Origin: Saprospiraceae bacterium | GTDB taxonomy: Bacteria; Bacteroidota; Bacteroidia; Chitinophagales; Saprospiraceae | NCBI GenBank assembly: GCA_016715405.1 | Contig: JADKAE010000033.1 | Location: 1-45,895, forward strand | Reading direction: 5' to 3' | DNA length: 45,895 nt | Shown: piece after piece, positions 34,579 through 44,726 of the stretch | Numbering within the stretch: position 1 is the stretch's first letter | How the letters are laid out: each line of letters starts with the position of its first letter | Notes under the pieces: generated by a model | Seen by the model: only the letters and a program-made list of their open reading frames with translations | What the model was told of the DNA's origin: nothing | Database searches by the model: none | Made by a program: the position numbers and the translations under genes

Positions 34579-36015
34579 ATGGTGTGCCGCAAACGCGCTA
34601 TAGTATGGTTTCGACAGGATATTCGCATACACGACAACGAAGCGCTAATCGAAGCGCTTCGGTGTGTAGACGAAGTCATTCCTGTTTTTGTTTTTGATGA
34701 ACGCACTTTTATGGGGAAAACCAGGTTTGGCTTCCCCAAAATGGGTAAATACCGGGCGCAGTTTATTATTGAAAGTGTAGCGGATTTGCGCAACTCTTTG
34801 GCTGCATTGGGTAGCAGCCTTATTGTGCGGGTAGGAAAACCCGAGGAAATACTTTATGAAATAGCCCGTAAGGCCCATACAAGCTGGGTATTTTGCAACC
34901 GGGAACGCACCAGGGAAGAGGTGGAGGTGCAGGACGCGCTGGAGAAAAAGCTGTGGTCGATAGGCCAGGAGATGCGCTACAGCCGCGGCAAAATGCTGTA
35001 TTACACGGCTGACTTGCCTTTCCCTGTGACGCATACGCCGGATACGTTTACCCAATTTCGAAAAGAAGTAGAAAAAACGGTGCCTATTCGTCCGCCGCTG
35101 CCCGCCCCTAAAAAGCAGTTTACCCCCCCGAGCATCCAAATCGACCCCGGGAAAATACCCACGCTGGCCGATTTTGGTCACGCCCCCTTTGAGCCGGAAA
35201 CAAGAGCCGGTTTGACATTTAGAGGAGGAGAGACGGCAGCGCTTGACCGTGTGGCGTATTACTTTTGGGAAACCGGGTTAGTGAAAACTTACAAAGAAAC
35301 CCGCAATCAATTGCTGGGTGGTGATTTTTCTTCTAAATTTTCGCCGTGGCTTTCGCTGGGATGTCTTTCGCCCAAACTGATTTACCAGCAATTACAGCAA
35401 TTCGAGGCAAAAATGGCGCCAACGAATCCACCTACTGGCTGTATTTTGAATTGCTCTGGCGCGATTTTTTCCGGTTTATGGGCAAAAACACGGCGACAAG
35501 ATTTTTTAAAAGGAGGCATCAAAGGAGTGGCGGACCCCGCCTGGCGCAATGACTTTGCCGTGTTTAACAAATGGAAAGAAGGCCGCACCGGCGTGCCCTT
35601 CATCGATGCCAATATGCGGGAACTCAACCAAACGGGCTTTATGTCTAACCGGGGCCGCCAAAATGTGGCCAGTTTTTTGGTGAAAGATCTCGGCATAAAC
35701 TGGCAAATGGGCGCCGAATATTTCGAATCGCTGCTCATCGATTACGACCCCTGCAGCAATTGGGGCAACTGGAATTACGTGGCAGGCGTGGGCAGCGACC
35801 CGCGCGAAGACCGCTACTTCAACATCTTGTCGCAGGCGCGCCGTTACGACCCCAAAGGGGAATACGTAAAACACTGGCTACCCGAATTGGCCGACCTTCC
35901 AGTGGAAAAAGTGCACCAACCCGACCGGCTGACTTTTGACGAACAAACCGCCATGCATTGCCATATCGGCGATGATTATCCCCTCTCTCTGGTTCCCAGC
36001 AGTCATTGGGAATAA
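34579..36015 (+). CDS. DASH-type cryptochrome/photolyase (three compensating frameshifts)
   Basis: About 479 residues. The N-terminal photolyase domain has IVWFRQDIRIHDNEALIEAL and FGFPKMGKYRAQFIIESVAD. The FAD-binding half has the DASH signature TYKETRNQLLGGDFSSKFSP followed by WLSLGCLSPK, then FNKWKEGRTGVPFIDANMRE, MSNRGRQNVASFLVKDLGIN and DYDPCSNWGNWNYVAGVG. In between, the frame changes three times (near 35410, 35487 and 35505): the conserved NESTYWLYFELLWRDFFRFM is in a second frame and HGDKIF in a third, and then the first frame returns. All three breaks lie on A or T runs and all need one extra base, which is what homopolymer undercalling gives. Flavin enzyme for light-dependent repair of UV-damaged (mostly single-stranded) DNA. 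Confidence 0.88.
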   Translation: MVCRKRAIVWFRQDIRIHDNEALIEALRCVDEVIPVFVFDERTFMGKTRFGFPKMGKYRAQFIIESVADLRNSLAALGSSLIVRVGKPEEILYEIARKAHTSWVFCNRERTREEVEVQDALEKKLWSIGQEMRYSRGKMLYYTADLPFPVTHTPDTFTQFRKEVEKTVPIRPPLPAPKKQFTPPSIQIDPGKIPTLADFGHAPFEPETRAGLTFRGGETAALDRVAYYFWETGLVKTYKETRNQLLGGDFSSKFSPWLSLGCLSPKLIYQQLQQFEAKMAPTNPPTGCILNCSGAIFSGLWAKTRRQDFLKGGIKGVADPAWRNDFAVFNKWKEGRTGVPFIDANMRELNQTGFMSNRGRQNVASFLVKDLGINWQMGAEYFESLLIDYDPCSNWGNWNYVAGVGSDPREDRYFNILSQARRYDPKGEYVKHWLPELADLPVEKVHQPDRLTFDEQTAMHCHIGDDYPLSLVPSSHWE

Positions 36016-36037
36016 GCAATATTAAGCCGGAGTTGCT

Positions 36038-36045
36038 TATCTTTG
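36038..36045 (+). promoter_or_regulatory. -7 promoter box TATCTTTG immediately before the pgpH start
   Basis: TATCTTTG is an exact TAnnTTTG that ends five bases before the ATG at 36051. If used, transcription would start at about the ATG, so the message would be nearly leaderless. The -33 element is not clear. Confidence 0.4.
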
Positions 36046-36050
36046 TGTGA

Positions 36051-38154
36051 ATGAGCGAAGTGAAAATAACAGCCAAGCAGTCTTTGCGCCAATTACCCCA
36101 GGTCATCAAGTTCCTGATGGGAGTTGCCGTGGTGGCTTTTATCAGTTTACTGTACCCCAATCACCTCAAATTCAAATACGATTTTGAAAAGGGACAGATC
36201 TGGCATTACGACGACCTGGAAGCTCCATTCGATTTTGCCATTCAGAAATCTAACGCCGAAATTGCCGCAGAAAAAGAAGAACTGGAGAGAGGATTCCCCC
36301 CCTGTTATGAATTAAAGCAAGACATTTCCAAAACACAAAAAGCCCTTTTTGAGCGTGAATTTTCCACTCAGCTCCAGCAGGTCAAGGCAAGCGGCGATTT
36401 CCCCGATGTCACCAGGTATCCCGAAAAATACCTCAAATATGGCCATTCATTGCTGGGTCGTTTGTACCAGCGGGGTATCGTGCAGTTGGATCAGGGCCAC
36501 GCAGAGAAGGGCAAGGATTTTGTGATACAAGTGATAAAAGGCAACGTAGCCGAGCGCCAAACCATAGAAAATTTGTTGCTGATGCCTGCTGCCCTGGAAT
36601 TGCTCAGCGATTCCCTGCCTTACAGCCACCTCCAGGAGCCCGATTTCTTGTATCCGCTTTTAGAAGGGGCTATCCAACCCAACGTTTTTTATAGTGACTC
36701 GCTGACCAGTAAGTTCAAAGCGGATCTCTCTTCCGGTATTTCACCTTACAGAGGTATGGTGCGCAAGGGAGAATTGATCATTCCCCGAAATGGCATCGTT
36801 ACCGACGTGGTGTACCAGCGTTTGTTGTCTTTCAAGGAGCAATACGAGGAGCATGTCGTAGAGCAGCGTACAAATATTGGGGTGTTTGGCGGTTATCTTT
36901 TGCTTACGCTACTGGTAGTGGGAACCCTGATGGTGTATTTGTGGCGATTTGCAAAAGACGTATATCGCGTCACGGGCAAGCTGGCTTTTGTGTTGATGTG
37001 GTTGGTCGTATACAGTTATGTGGGGTACATTGTAGAGCAAACCAATGTATTGAGCGCCTACATGATCCCTTTCTGTATTGTGCCCATTGTAATGAAAACC
37101 TTTTACAATGAGCGACTTGCGCTCATTGTGCATATCAGCGTGGTACTCATAGCCAGTTTTATTACATCGCTGGGTTATGAGTTTGCTTTTATGCAAATAT
37201 TGGCCGGGCTTGTCGTGTTGATCAGTTACGTGAGCACCAGCGATTGGTCGCGGTTCTTTAATACGATGCTGTTTATTTTTCTCACTTACGGATTGGGATA
37301 TCTGGGGCTAACGCTCATCCAGGAGGGCAGTTTGAGCGGGGTCAACTGGTCGGTTTATTCGTGGATATTTTTGAATGTATTCCTCACTTTGCTGGCTTAT
37401 CCGCTCATACCTTTATTGGAGCGGCTTTTTGGTTTTATTTCGCCAATAACCTTGCAGGAATTGTCGGATATGAACAAACCCCTGCTCCGGGAATTGGCCA
37501 TCAAGCCCCCGGCACCCTGCAGCATTCGCTCCAGGTTGGCAATCTTTCTGAACAAGCCGCCCGCCGCATCGGCGCGATGCCTTGCTGGTGAAAGTAGCTG
37601 CATTGTATCACGATATCGGCAAAGCACAAAAACCCCGTTATTTTATTGAAAATCAGACCGGCGATAACCCGCATAGCGGACTTTCCGATGTGGAAAGCGC
37701 CCAGATTATCATTCGCCACGTGCCCGATGGGGTGCAAATGGCCAAAAAAGCGCGGCTGCCCCGCGTGATCATTGAATTTATCCGCACCCACCACGGCACT
37801 ACCCGCACAGAATATTTTTATCGAAATTATATCAAAAAGAACCCCGACGGACCTGTCGACGAAACTACGTTCAAATACCCCGGCCCCAAACCACGCACCA
37901 AAGAGGAGTCTATTTTTATGATGGCCGATTCTATAGAAGCTGCTTGCAAAAGCCTGGCCAATCCTACGGAAGCGGAACTGTATGAAAAAATAGACAAGAT
38001 TATGCAGGAAAAGCTGGCCCAGGGACAGTTTGAACACTCTGCGCTCACCTTTGAAGAATTGGAAACCTGTAAAACTGTGTTCAAGCAGTTTATGAAGTCG
38101 GCCCACCACGTGCGCATTGCTTACCCCGATGCGCCGAGGGAGAAAGGGGAGTGA
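36051..38154 (+). CDS. 7TM-HD family c-di-AMP phosphodiesterase, PgpH-like (two frameshifts)
   Basis: About 700 residues. Near the N-terminus is one helix (FLMGVAVVAFISLLYP), then an extracytoplasmic 7TMR-HDED domain (YDFEKGQIWHYDDLEAPFDF ... IQPNVFYSD ... RKGELIIPRNGIVTDVVYQR). Seven helices follow at about residues 285-480 (GGYLLLTLLVVGTLMVYLW and onwards). The cytosolic HD domain holds APGTLQHSLQVGNLSEQAA, VKVAALYHDIGKAQKP and FIRTHHGTTRTEYF, with the metal-binding His and HD residues present, and ends MADSIEAACKSLANPTEAEL. The frame breaks at CCCCC near 37507 and again near 37578, splitting the HD domain into three frames. The family degrades cyclic di-AMP (PgpH in Listeria), which controls osmotic and wall homeostasis. 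It starts 35 bases after the photolyase stop. Confidence 0.85.
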
Positions 38155-38246
38155 TTGCTGTCCGCAAACCCAAACCGACCAATTAGAAACTCACCCTGCC
38201 CATCACCTTCCCATTGTTGCATTTTTGAACCACAATAAAATGCAGC

Positions 38247-39916
38247 ATGAAGAAAATCACCTTGTGTATTGCCTTGTTGACCATCCTGAATAACCTGACG
38301 GCGGCCACTTGGTACGTCGCACCAAATGGAAACGACAGCAACCCCGGTACAATTGGCTCGCCTTTCAAGACAATCCCCGCAGCTATCGAGGCCGCCTCGC
38401 CCGGTGATGTCATCGAGCTTCGCAACGGCAGCTACGCTTCCAACGAAATCAGAATCGGGAAAAGCAACCTGACCATCCGCAGCTACCCCGGCGAGTGGGC
38501 CGTCATCACCGCCCCAACCAACGACGAGGACATTGCCTCTTGCATCTGGTACAACGAGCCGGACGTAACGGGCGGCACCCTCGAACGCCTCGAAATTACA
38601 GGCGGCTACTACTACGGCGTCAGCTTCGAGAACAACTGGGACTGGGGCCTGCCTACCCGCAAGGGCGTCAGTAATATCACACTTCGCAATTGCAAAATCC
38701 ACGACACGGGCCAGGACTGCATCAAGATAAAACCAGCTTGCAACAACATCCAAATCCTCTCCTGCGAACTGTACAATTCCGGCATCGGCCCATCCAACAC
38801 GCCCGCCAACGGCGGCCCCAACGCCGAAGGCATTGACAACGTGAACGGCGACGGCATGGTGGTGCGCAACTGCTATATCCACGATATCAGCACCTCCGGC
38901 GTGTATGTGAAGGGCGGCGTCAAGGATTGCATCATCGAAGAAAACTTGATTTACGGGGTGCAGGAAGGCGGCATCTTGCTCGGCTTTTACACCGATGCGG
39001 AGTTCTTTGACCAGGACGGTACGAACCCTGCCTTCTATGAGTGCCAGTACAGCCTCGCCCGCAACAACATCATCTATAACACGGGCGGCGCCGGCATCGG
39101 TTTTTTTGCGGCCCGCAACTGTTCGGCGTACAACAACACGGTGGTCACTGGTTCCGGGCAGTTCCATGCGCCGCTCTATTTTTCGCCCGGCGATATTTGG
39201 ATTGACGACAATACAACCCTGACCCCGCCCTGCTTCAACGTACAAGCCTACAACAATATCTTTGTGGATCAAAGCGGCACGGGCGACGAGGATTATACGG
39301 TTCAAATCAGGAGGGGGCACTCTCCGGCACGAACGAAATCAACAGGAATATTTACCACAAGACCACCGGCTCCGCCAAATTTGGCGATGGGGTTAGTTGG
39401 CCTGCCCTGACCTTCTCGCAGTGGAAGTCGCAAATGGGCTTTGATGCCAATAGTATAGAGGGCAATCCATTGATTGACAATAATTTGCATCTTCAATCGG
39501 GCAGCCCTGCTATTAACGCCGGGCAGAACTCGCCTGCCACCCGTGATTACGATACGTACCCACGCAGCGGCAGTTTCGACATCGGTGCGGATGAGTTTGG
39601 CAATGGCACGGCCTTGCAAGTGCCCCCGCCCAACGGCGCCATTGGCACGGGTGCTGACGGCAGCGTGACGGCCACATTTGATTTATTCGATGAAATCAAG
39701 ATGACCATTTATCCCAACCCGGCCAGCCAGGAAATCCAGGTAGAAATGGCGGATATGGGCCAGGTTATAATGACGCTTTATGATAAAAATGGGCGGGCAA
39801 TTAAACAGGTAAATGGGTTGAACATGGCCATAAATGGCTTGCCTGCCGGTATTTATTATTTAAATGTAAAAACCAGCATTGGCGAGGGTTTTAAACCTGT
39901 TTTGATTATAGAATAA
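38247..39916 (+). CDS. Secreted right-handed beta-helix protein with T9SS type A tail (one frameshift)
   Basis: About 556 residues. Signal peptide MKKITLCIALLTILNNLTAA, then the polysaccharide-lyase-like opening TWYVAPNGNDSNPGTIGSPF KTI. Parallel beta-helix rungs follow (LTIRSYPGEWAVI, LERLEITGGYYYGV, ITLRNCKIHDTGQDCIKIKP, MVVRNCYIHDISTSGVYVKG, LARNNIIYNTGGAGIGFFAA). After a shift at a five-G run near 39315, GALSGTNEINRNIYHKTTGS and SPAINAGQNSPATRDYDTYP are in a second frame, and the T9SS type A domain closes the protein (MTIYPNPASQEIQVEM ... LPAGIYYLNVKT). This fold is shared by pectate/alginate lyases and other carbohydrate-acting proteins; the catalytic class cannot be read from sequence alone. 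It is probably exported by the T9SS to the surface. Confidence 0.82.
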
Positions 39917-39976
39917 GCCAGCTTATTTCACCAAAACAACAGCTAATTACACTTACCACCAAGAACAACGAATAAA

Positions 39977-41005
39977 ATGCAACGCAGAGATTTCATCCTC
40001 ATTTCCTTGCTATCGTTCCCTGCATTTGCCTGTTCCTCCATCAAACGAACAGGCGGTAAGACGGCTAAAGCATTCGTCGTAAAGGCAGGCGACAGCAGGT
40101 TTCACCAGCCGACCCCGTTCAATGGCGTGAACCCCAACGATCTAAAAGTTTCGACAAAAGACACAGCGGGCAAACTATCTGCTTTTGACTACCTCGGCCT
40201 GCAAAAAGTCGGGCCGGGGCTTCACTCACATCTGTTTCAGGATGAAGTGTTTTTCGTCCTGGAAGGCGAATACGTGTTCCAGTTGGGCGAAGAACGGCAG
40301 TTGCTGCAAACTGGCGACCTGATTTTCCTGCCCCGCAACATACCGCATACCTGGGTGCAAATGAGCGACCGGGGCAAGCTGTTCTACTTCCTGCAACCCG
40401 CCGGAAAGATGGAGGAGTTCTTTTTGAAACTGACCGAATTGGACGGCAAAGGCACCCCTGAGCAATACCAGGAATTGGGCAAAACGAGCGGCATAGCTAA
40501 CCACGGCCCAGCTATTTCCGCCACGGAGAGGCACGTTTTTGTGGAGAAACTGAGCAACGGCTTTGTGGTGCGGGCGGGTCAAGGCCGCTATGGCGAACGC
40601 ACCGTCATCAATGGCAAAAATCCCAACGACCTCAAGGTTTCCGGCAAGGACACGGGTGGCGAACTGTCCATTTTTGAGTATTTCGGAAATGAGAAAGGTG
40701 GCCCGCCTATGCACGTCCACCCGTACCAGGACGAGGTGTTCTACGTTGCCGAAGGCCGCTACCTGTTTCAATGTGGCGACGAGAAGTTCACGCTCGGCGA
40801 GGGCGACATGATTTTCCTGCCAAGGGCCGTGCCCCATACCTGGGCGCAGTTGGAGGACAAGGGGAGGTTGCTGTTTTTCTTCCAGCCCGCCGGGAAAATG
40901 GAGGACTTTTTCCGGTCCGTGGGCGGCAACAAAACACTGGCCGCAGGGCTTGACCCATTCATGGAACATGACATGGAAGTAGTCGGCCCACCAATTAGTT
41001 TTTAA
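39977..41005 (+). CDS. Two-domain cupin (bicupin) lipoprotein
   Basis: 342 residues. MQRRDFILISLLSFPAFACS has a twin-arginine-like RRDF and a lipobox-like AFAC. The protein is an internal duplication of a cupin domain: first copy (residues about 30-155) with LHSHLFQDEVFFVLEGEYVF, LPRNIPHTWVQM and YFLQPAGKMEEFF; second copy (about 195-335) with MHVHPYQDEVFYVAEGRYLF, LPRAVPHTWAQL and FFFQPAGKMEDFF. Each copy has the HxH...E...H set that binds a metal, as in quercetin-2,3-dioxygenase-type cupins. The substrate is unknown. The second domain is closer to the classical motif; the first has a Leu-His-Ser-His loop. Adjacent to a beta-helix gene, it may belong to a carbohydrate or plant-phenolic function. 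Confidence 0.85.
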   Translation: MQRRDFILISLLSFPAFACSSIKRTGGKTAKAFVVKAGDSRFHQPTPFNGVNPNDLKVSTKDTAGKLSAFDYLGLQKVGPGLHSHLFQDEVFFVLEGEYVFQLGEERQLLQTGDLIFLPRNIPHTWVQMSDRGKLFYFLQPAGKMEEFFLKLTELDGKGTPEQYQELGKTSGIANHGPAISATERHVFVEKLSNGFVVRAGQGRYGERTVINGKNPNDLKVSGKDTGGELSIFEYFGNEKGGPPMHVHPYQDEVFYVAEGRYLFQCGDEKFTLGEGDMIFLPRAVPHTWAQLEDKGRLLFFFQPAGKMEDFFRSVGGNKTLAAGLDPFMEHDMEVVGPPISF

Positions 41006-41023
41006 TCTGTAAATTAGTTAGTT

Positions 41024-41551
41024 ATGAAAAATCGAATTTCAATTTCCGTAGCCGTTTTCACTCTGCTCATCCTTTCTTGCAGCAGCAAAAACGAGCCAAC
41101 TGCAACGGGTGATACCACCGCTCAAGCCGCTATGGCCAGCAGCAAGGAGAACCACCTCAGCCTAAAAATCAATGGCGTGGAATGGGTGGCCGACCACGAT
41201 GTTTTCGGGGCGTTCCATCCCAAGGGCTACAACAATGCCATCATCATTGCGGGCAGCAGAGGCCCCAAGGGTAAGGACGAGCAGGCCTTCAATATCAATA
41301 TCTATAACGCGGAAGGCCCCGGTACTTTCAATTTCAAGCATGGCAACCCCGACCTTAGTGTGGCGCAAATGGGAAACTGGAATCCTGAAACCTTCATTTG
41401 CGGCAGCATGATGGGCCATACTATGAAGGTGAAAGTCATCACCGCCTCCACCAAACCGGATATCGTAGAAGCTACCTTCGAGGGGGAACTGACCTGCAAT
41501 ACAGGTGAAGTGATGAAAGTGACGGATGGGCGGTTTTATTATCACGAATAA
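41024..41551 (+). CDS. Lipoprotein of unknown function
   Basis: 175 residues. The signal peptide ends with lipobox LILSC (Cys at about residue 19) followed by SSKNEPTATG. The mature part (LSLKINGVEWVADHDVFGAF, HPKGYNNAIIIAGSRGP, FNINIYNAEGPGTFNFKHGN, VEATFEGELTCNTGEVMKVT, DGRFYYHE) has the pattern 'l..n.v.w.a.......' and ends '.it.G.F...', as in small Bacteroidota lipoproteins of the DUF6252 type, with a central pair of Cys-containing strands. The family is not certain. It lies 18 bases after the bicupin, so probably cotranscribed. No frameshift. Confidence 0.7.
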   Translation: MKNRISISVAVFTLLILSCSSKNEPTATGDTTAQAAMASSKENHLSLKINGVEWVADHDVFGAFHPKGYNNAIIIAGSRGPKGKDEQAFNINIYNAEGPGTFNFKHGNPDLSVAQMGNWNPETFICGSMMGHTMKVKVITASTKPDIVEATFEGELTCNTGEVMKVTDGRFYYHE

Positions 41552-41638
41552 TTCACAATTTATCATTTAAATGACCTATTCTACCATAATAAAACTCCTC
41601 ATCAGCTAAAAAAATACTTTTTTTGTAAAAAATCCGTG

Positions 41639-44600
41639 ATGCGCCTGCTGCCCTTTCTGCTGCTTTTTTCCCTCACTGCCCAGGCGCAGCCCCTCCGTTA
41701 TTTTACCCATTTTACCGAAAACGACGGCCTATCCGACAACAATGTGCAGTGCATCCTGCGTGACCGGCAGGGCTACCTATGGGTCGGCACCAGCAATGGC
41801 CTTAACCGCTGGGATGGCTACAACTTCCGGCACTACCATCCCGACACCAGGCAGGCGCAGCGCACCGTCAGCAGTGAAAATATCTATGATATTAAGCAGG
41901 ACAGCGAGGGCTATATCTGGTTGGCCACTGCCAATGGCCTCAACCGTTACGACCCTCGCACCGAAACTTTCAAGGTGTGGAAAAATACGGGGCGCTCGGA
42001 CGGGTCATTGCCTAATTCCATGATTTGGAGTATTTTAATTGACCAAAACAATGACCTTTGGCTCGCCTGCGACAACCGGGATCTCTGCCGCTTCGACCCC
42101 CAAACTGAACGCTTCACAACCTACCCTTGGAAGGCTTTTTTGAAAAAAACGAATCCTGTAGCGGCCAATTCCGATTACCAGACCATCTACTATTCCCGCC
42201 TGCGGCAGGGCGGCGGCATTTGGTTCATGACCAATTTTGGCCTGTTCAGTTTCGACCCTGCTACCCAACGGTTCGACCACTATCCATACCCAAGCAAAGG
42301 CTTTGCCCCGGCTAAGCCCAGCGACTGCGGCGAGCAACTCTACTTCGGCTCTTGGGACAAAGACCTGGTTCGATACGATGCCTGCACCCGGCAATGGTCG
42401 AGATTGCGGCTACCCATTGCGGAGCAACTCGCGGGTGGACGACGGCAAGTAACCGATGTTTTCCAAATGGGAAACGACCACTGGGTGCTGGGCCGGGAGG
42501 GGCTGTTTGTGTTGGACGGCACTGCCCTGAAAATGGCCGCCATTCCGCCCACCACCGAGAATCGCAGCAAGGCTCCTTCGGGGATGCTCAACTGCCACTT
42601 CCTCGAAAATAAAGGCATGCTCTGGCTCGGCGGCGAACGGGGGCTTTGGCTCCTCGACCCTGCGGCGCAGCATTTCGGCTACACGCCGTTGATACCCGAA
42701 CACGAAAAGGGCATCTACAACACTTTTTGCCGTTTCGTGGATTCGAGGCTGGATGGCCGCCGCTACATCACTGACTTTTACGGTGGTAAGCTCCATATTT
42801 ATGAAAATGGGCGACTGCTGAAGACCATCCGGCAGCCAGGCAACTGCGGTCTGCTGCACGAAGACCGGGCGGGGCAGCTGTGGGTTGCCTTCGGCAAAAA
42901 CCTGTATATAATCGACCGCAAACTATTGACTATCAAGTCATTTTCAATCCCAGGCCACCTGCTCGACCCTGCTGTACGCTCCTATTTTTATAGCATGACC
43001 GAGGACGCAATGGGCAATCTCTGGTTCGGCAACACGGACGAGGGCGTGCTGGTCTGGCGTCCTGCCACGGGCGACTGGTGGAAGCCCGGTGAGCGGGAAA
43101 ACTTCATTGGAAGGGCAGTTACTGACGTGCTTGCCGACGTAGAGCGGCGCACCGTCTGGATTGCCACGCAAGACTACGGGCTGTTCCGTTTTGATGAAAA
43201 AACGGGCAAGTTCACCCTTTACCAACCCGATGAAAACGACCTCGGGCGCAGCCTTGGAGCCTATATCGTAAATGGCCTTTGCAAGGACGGGCAGGGGCGC
43301 ATCTGGGCCGCCACCGACCCCGGCGGCATCTCCCGCTTCGACTACGACGCCCCGTCTGGGCAGCAGTTCATCACCCTTAACAGCGAAGACGGGCTGCCCT
43401 CCAACCAGGTGAATTCGCTCGTTACCGATGCCTATGGCAACGTTTGGGCGGGCACCTCGAAGGGCCTCGCCTGGGTGGACGCACGGCGGCTTAGAGTGCG
43501 CTACTTCGGTGAAAAGGACGGCATGGTCACCGACTACCTCGACATGCCGTTGGCTGTTGCCGCCAATGGAGAGATACTCAACGGCACGATGTATGGCTTT
43601 CAGTCCTTTCACCCCGATAGCCTGCTGAAGGAAAAACAAGCACCGGGCCTGTTGCTCACAGCCTTCCGTGTTTTCGACAAAGACTATTCTGATTCTATGA
43701 ATATCAATTACTTAAAAAAAATAAACCTCTCGTGGAGGCAGAATTTTTTTAGTTTTGAATTCGCCTCCACCGATTTTTCACAACCCCAAAAAAACGAATA
43801 TGCCTACCGGCTCACAGGTTACGATGATGACTGGAACTACCTCGATAACCGCCATTCAGGCAGTTACACGGGTGTGCCGCCGGGCGACTACGTCCTGGAA
43901 GTAAAGTCAGGCAGGGAAGGGTTCTGGCAGGAGCCGGGCGTGCAGTTGGGCATCTATATCAAACCGCCGTTTTGGGCGACTTGGTGGTTTAGGAGCCTTG
44001 CTTTTTGTTTGGTTGCTGCGGCCATTTTGGGGCTATACCGCTGGCGCATTTCTCGCATAAAAAGGGAAGGAGGCGCTGAAAACCGAGTTCAACCAGCGCA
44101 TTGCCCTCACGGAGATGGCGGCGCTGCGGGCGCAGATGAACCCGCATTTTGTGTTCAATTGCCTAAGCAGCATCAATCGTTTTATCCTGGTGAACCAACC
44201 AGAGGCTTAGCCTACCTGACCAAGTTCAGCCGCCTTATTCGCTTGATTTTGGACAACAGCCGCACCGAAACCGTGCCGCTGAACAAGGAACTGGCGGCGC
44301 TGCAACTTTACGTGGAGATGGAGCAAATGCGCTTCAATGACCGCTTCGAATACCGCCTCACGGTCGCAGACGATGTGCAGGCCGAGCAACTCAGACATAC
44401 CGCCGCTGCTCATCCAGCCCTACGTGGAGAATGCCATCTGGCACGGCCTCATGCACAAAAAGGCGCCGGGACTACTGCAAGTGCGGGTGTTTTACGAAGA
44501 AAAAACTTTGTATCGAAGTGGAGGACGACGGAATTGGCCGCCGGCGGGCGATGGAGCTAAAAAGCCGCTCCGCTACCGTACACAAAAGCCACGGCATGGA

Positions 44601-44724
44601 GGTGACGGCAGAACGATTGGAGGTCATCAACCAGTTATATGGTACGAATGCGGAGGTGAGAACAGCGGATTTTGTGGATGGGAATGGGGAGGCGATGGGA
44701 ACGAAAGTAACAATTAGATTCTGA
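41639..44724 (+). CDS. Two-component propeller sensor histidine kinase (four frameshifts)
   Basis: About 1,027 residues. Signal peptide MRLLPFLLLFSLTAQAQP, then a long periplasmic sensor of about fourteen beta-propeller repeats (two seven-bladed rings) of the form GLSDNNVQCILRDRQGYLWV GT, LPSNQVNSLVTDAYGNVWAG and similar. A Y_Y_Y domain (FSFEFASTDFSQPQKNEYAY) precedes a helix (FWATWWFRSLAFCLVAAAIL). The kinase is of the LytS type: after a shift near 44068 the phosphoacceptor segment ALRAQMNPHFVFNCLSSINR, then LTKFSRLIRLILDNSRTETV, and after two more shifts IPPLLIQPYVENAIWHGLMH and the N/G-box region IEVEDDGIGRRRAM. Breaks lie near 44068, 44208, 44390 and 44505, the last at an A6 run. It probably senses carbohydrate breakdown products and signals to the LytTR regulator two bases away. 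The start 41639 is preferred to GTG 41636. Confidence 0.85.
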
Positions 44725-44726
44725 CT

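Noticed and set aside
38121..39320. A 399-codon open frame on the minus strand opposite the beta-helix gene
   Set aside because: It mirrors the sense strand's regular codon pattern. The sense frame has a signal peptide and beta-helix repeats, the antisense frame none.
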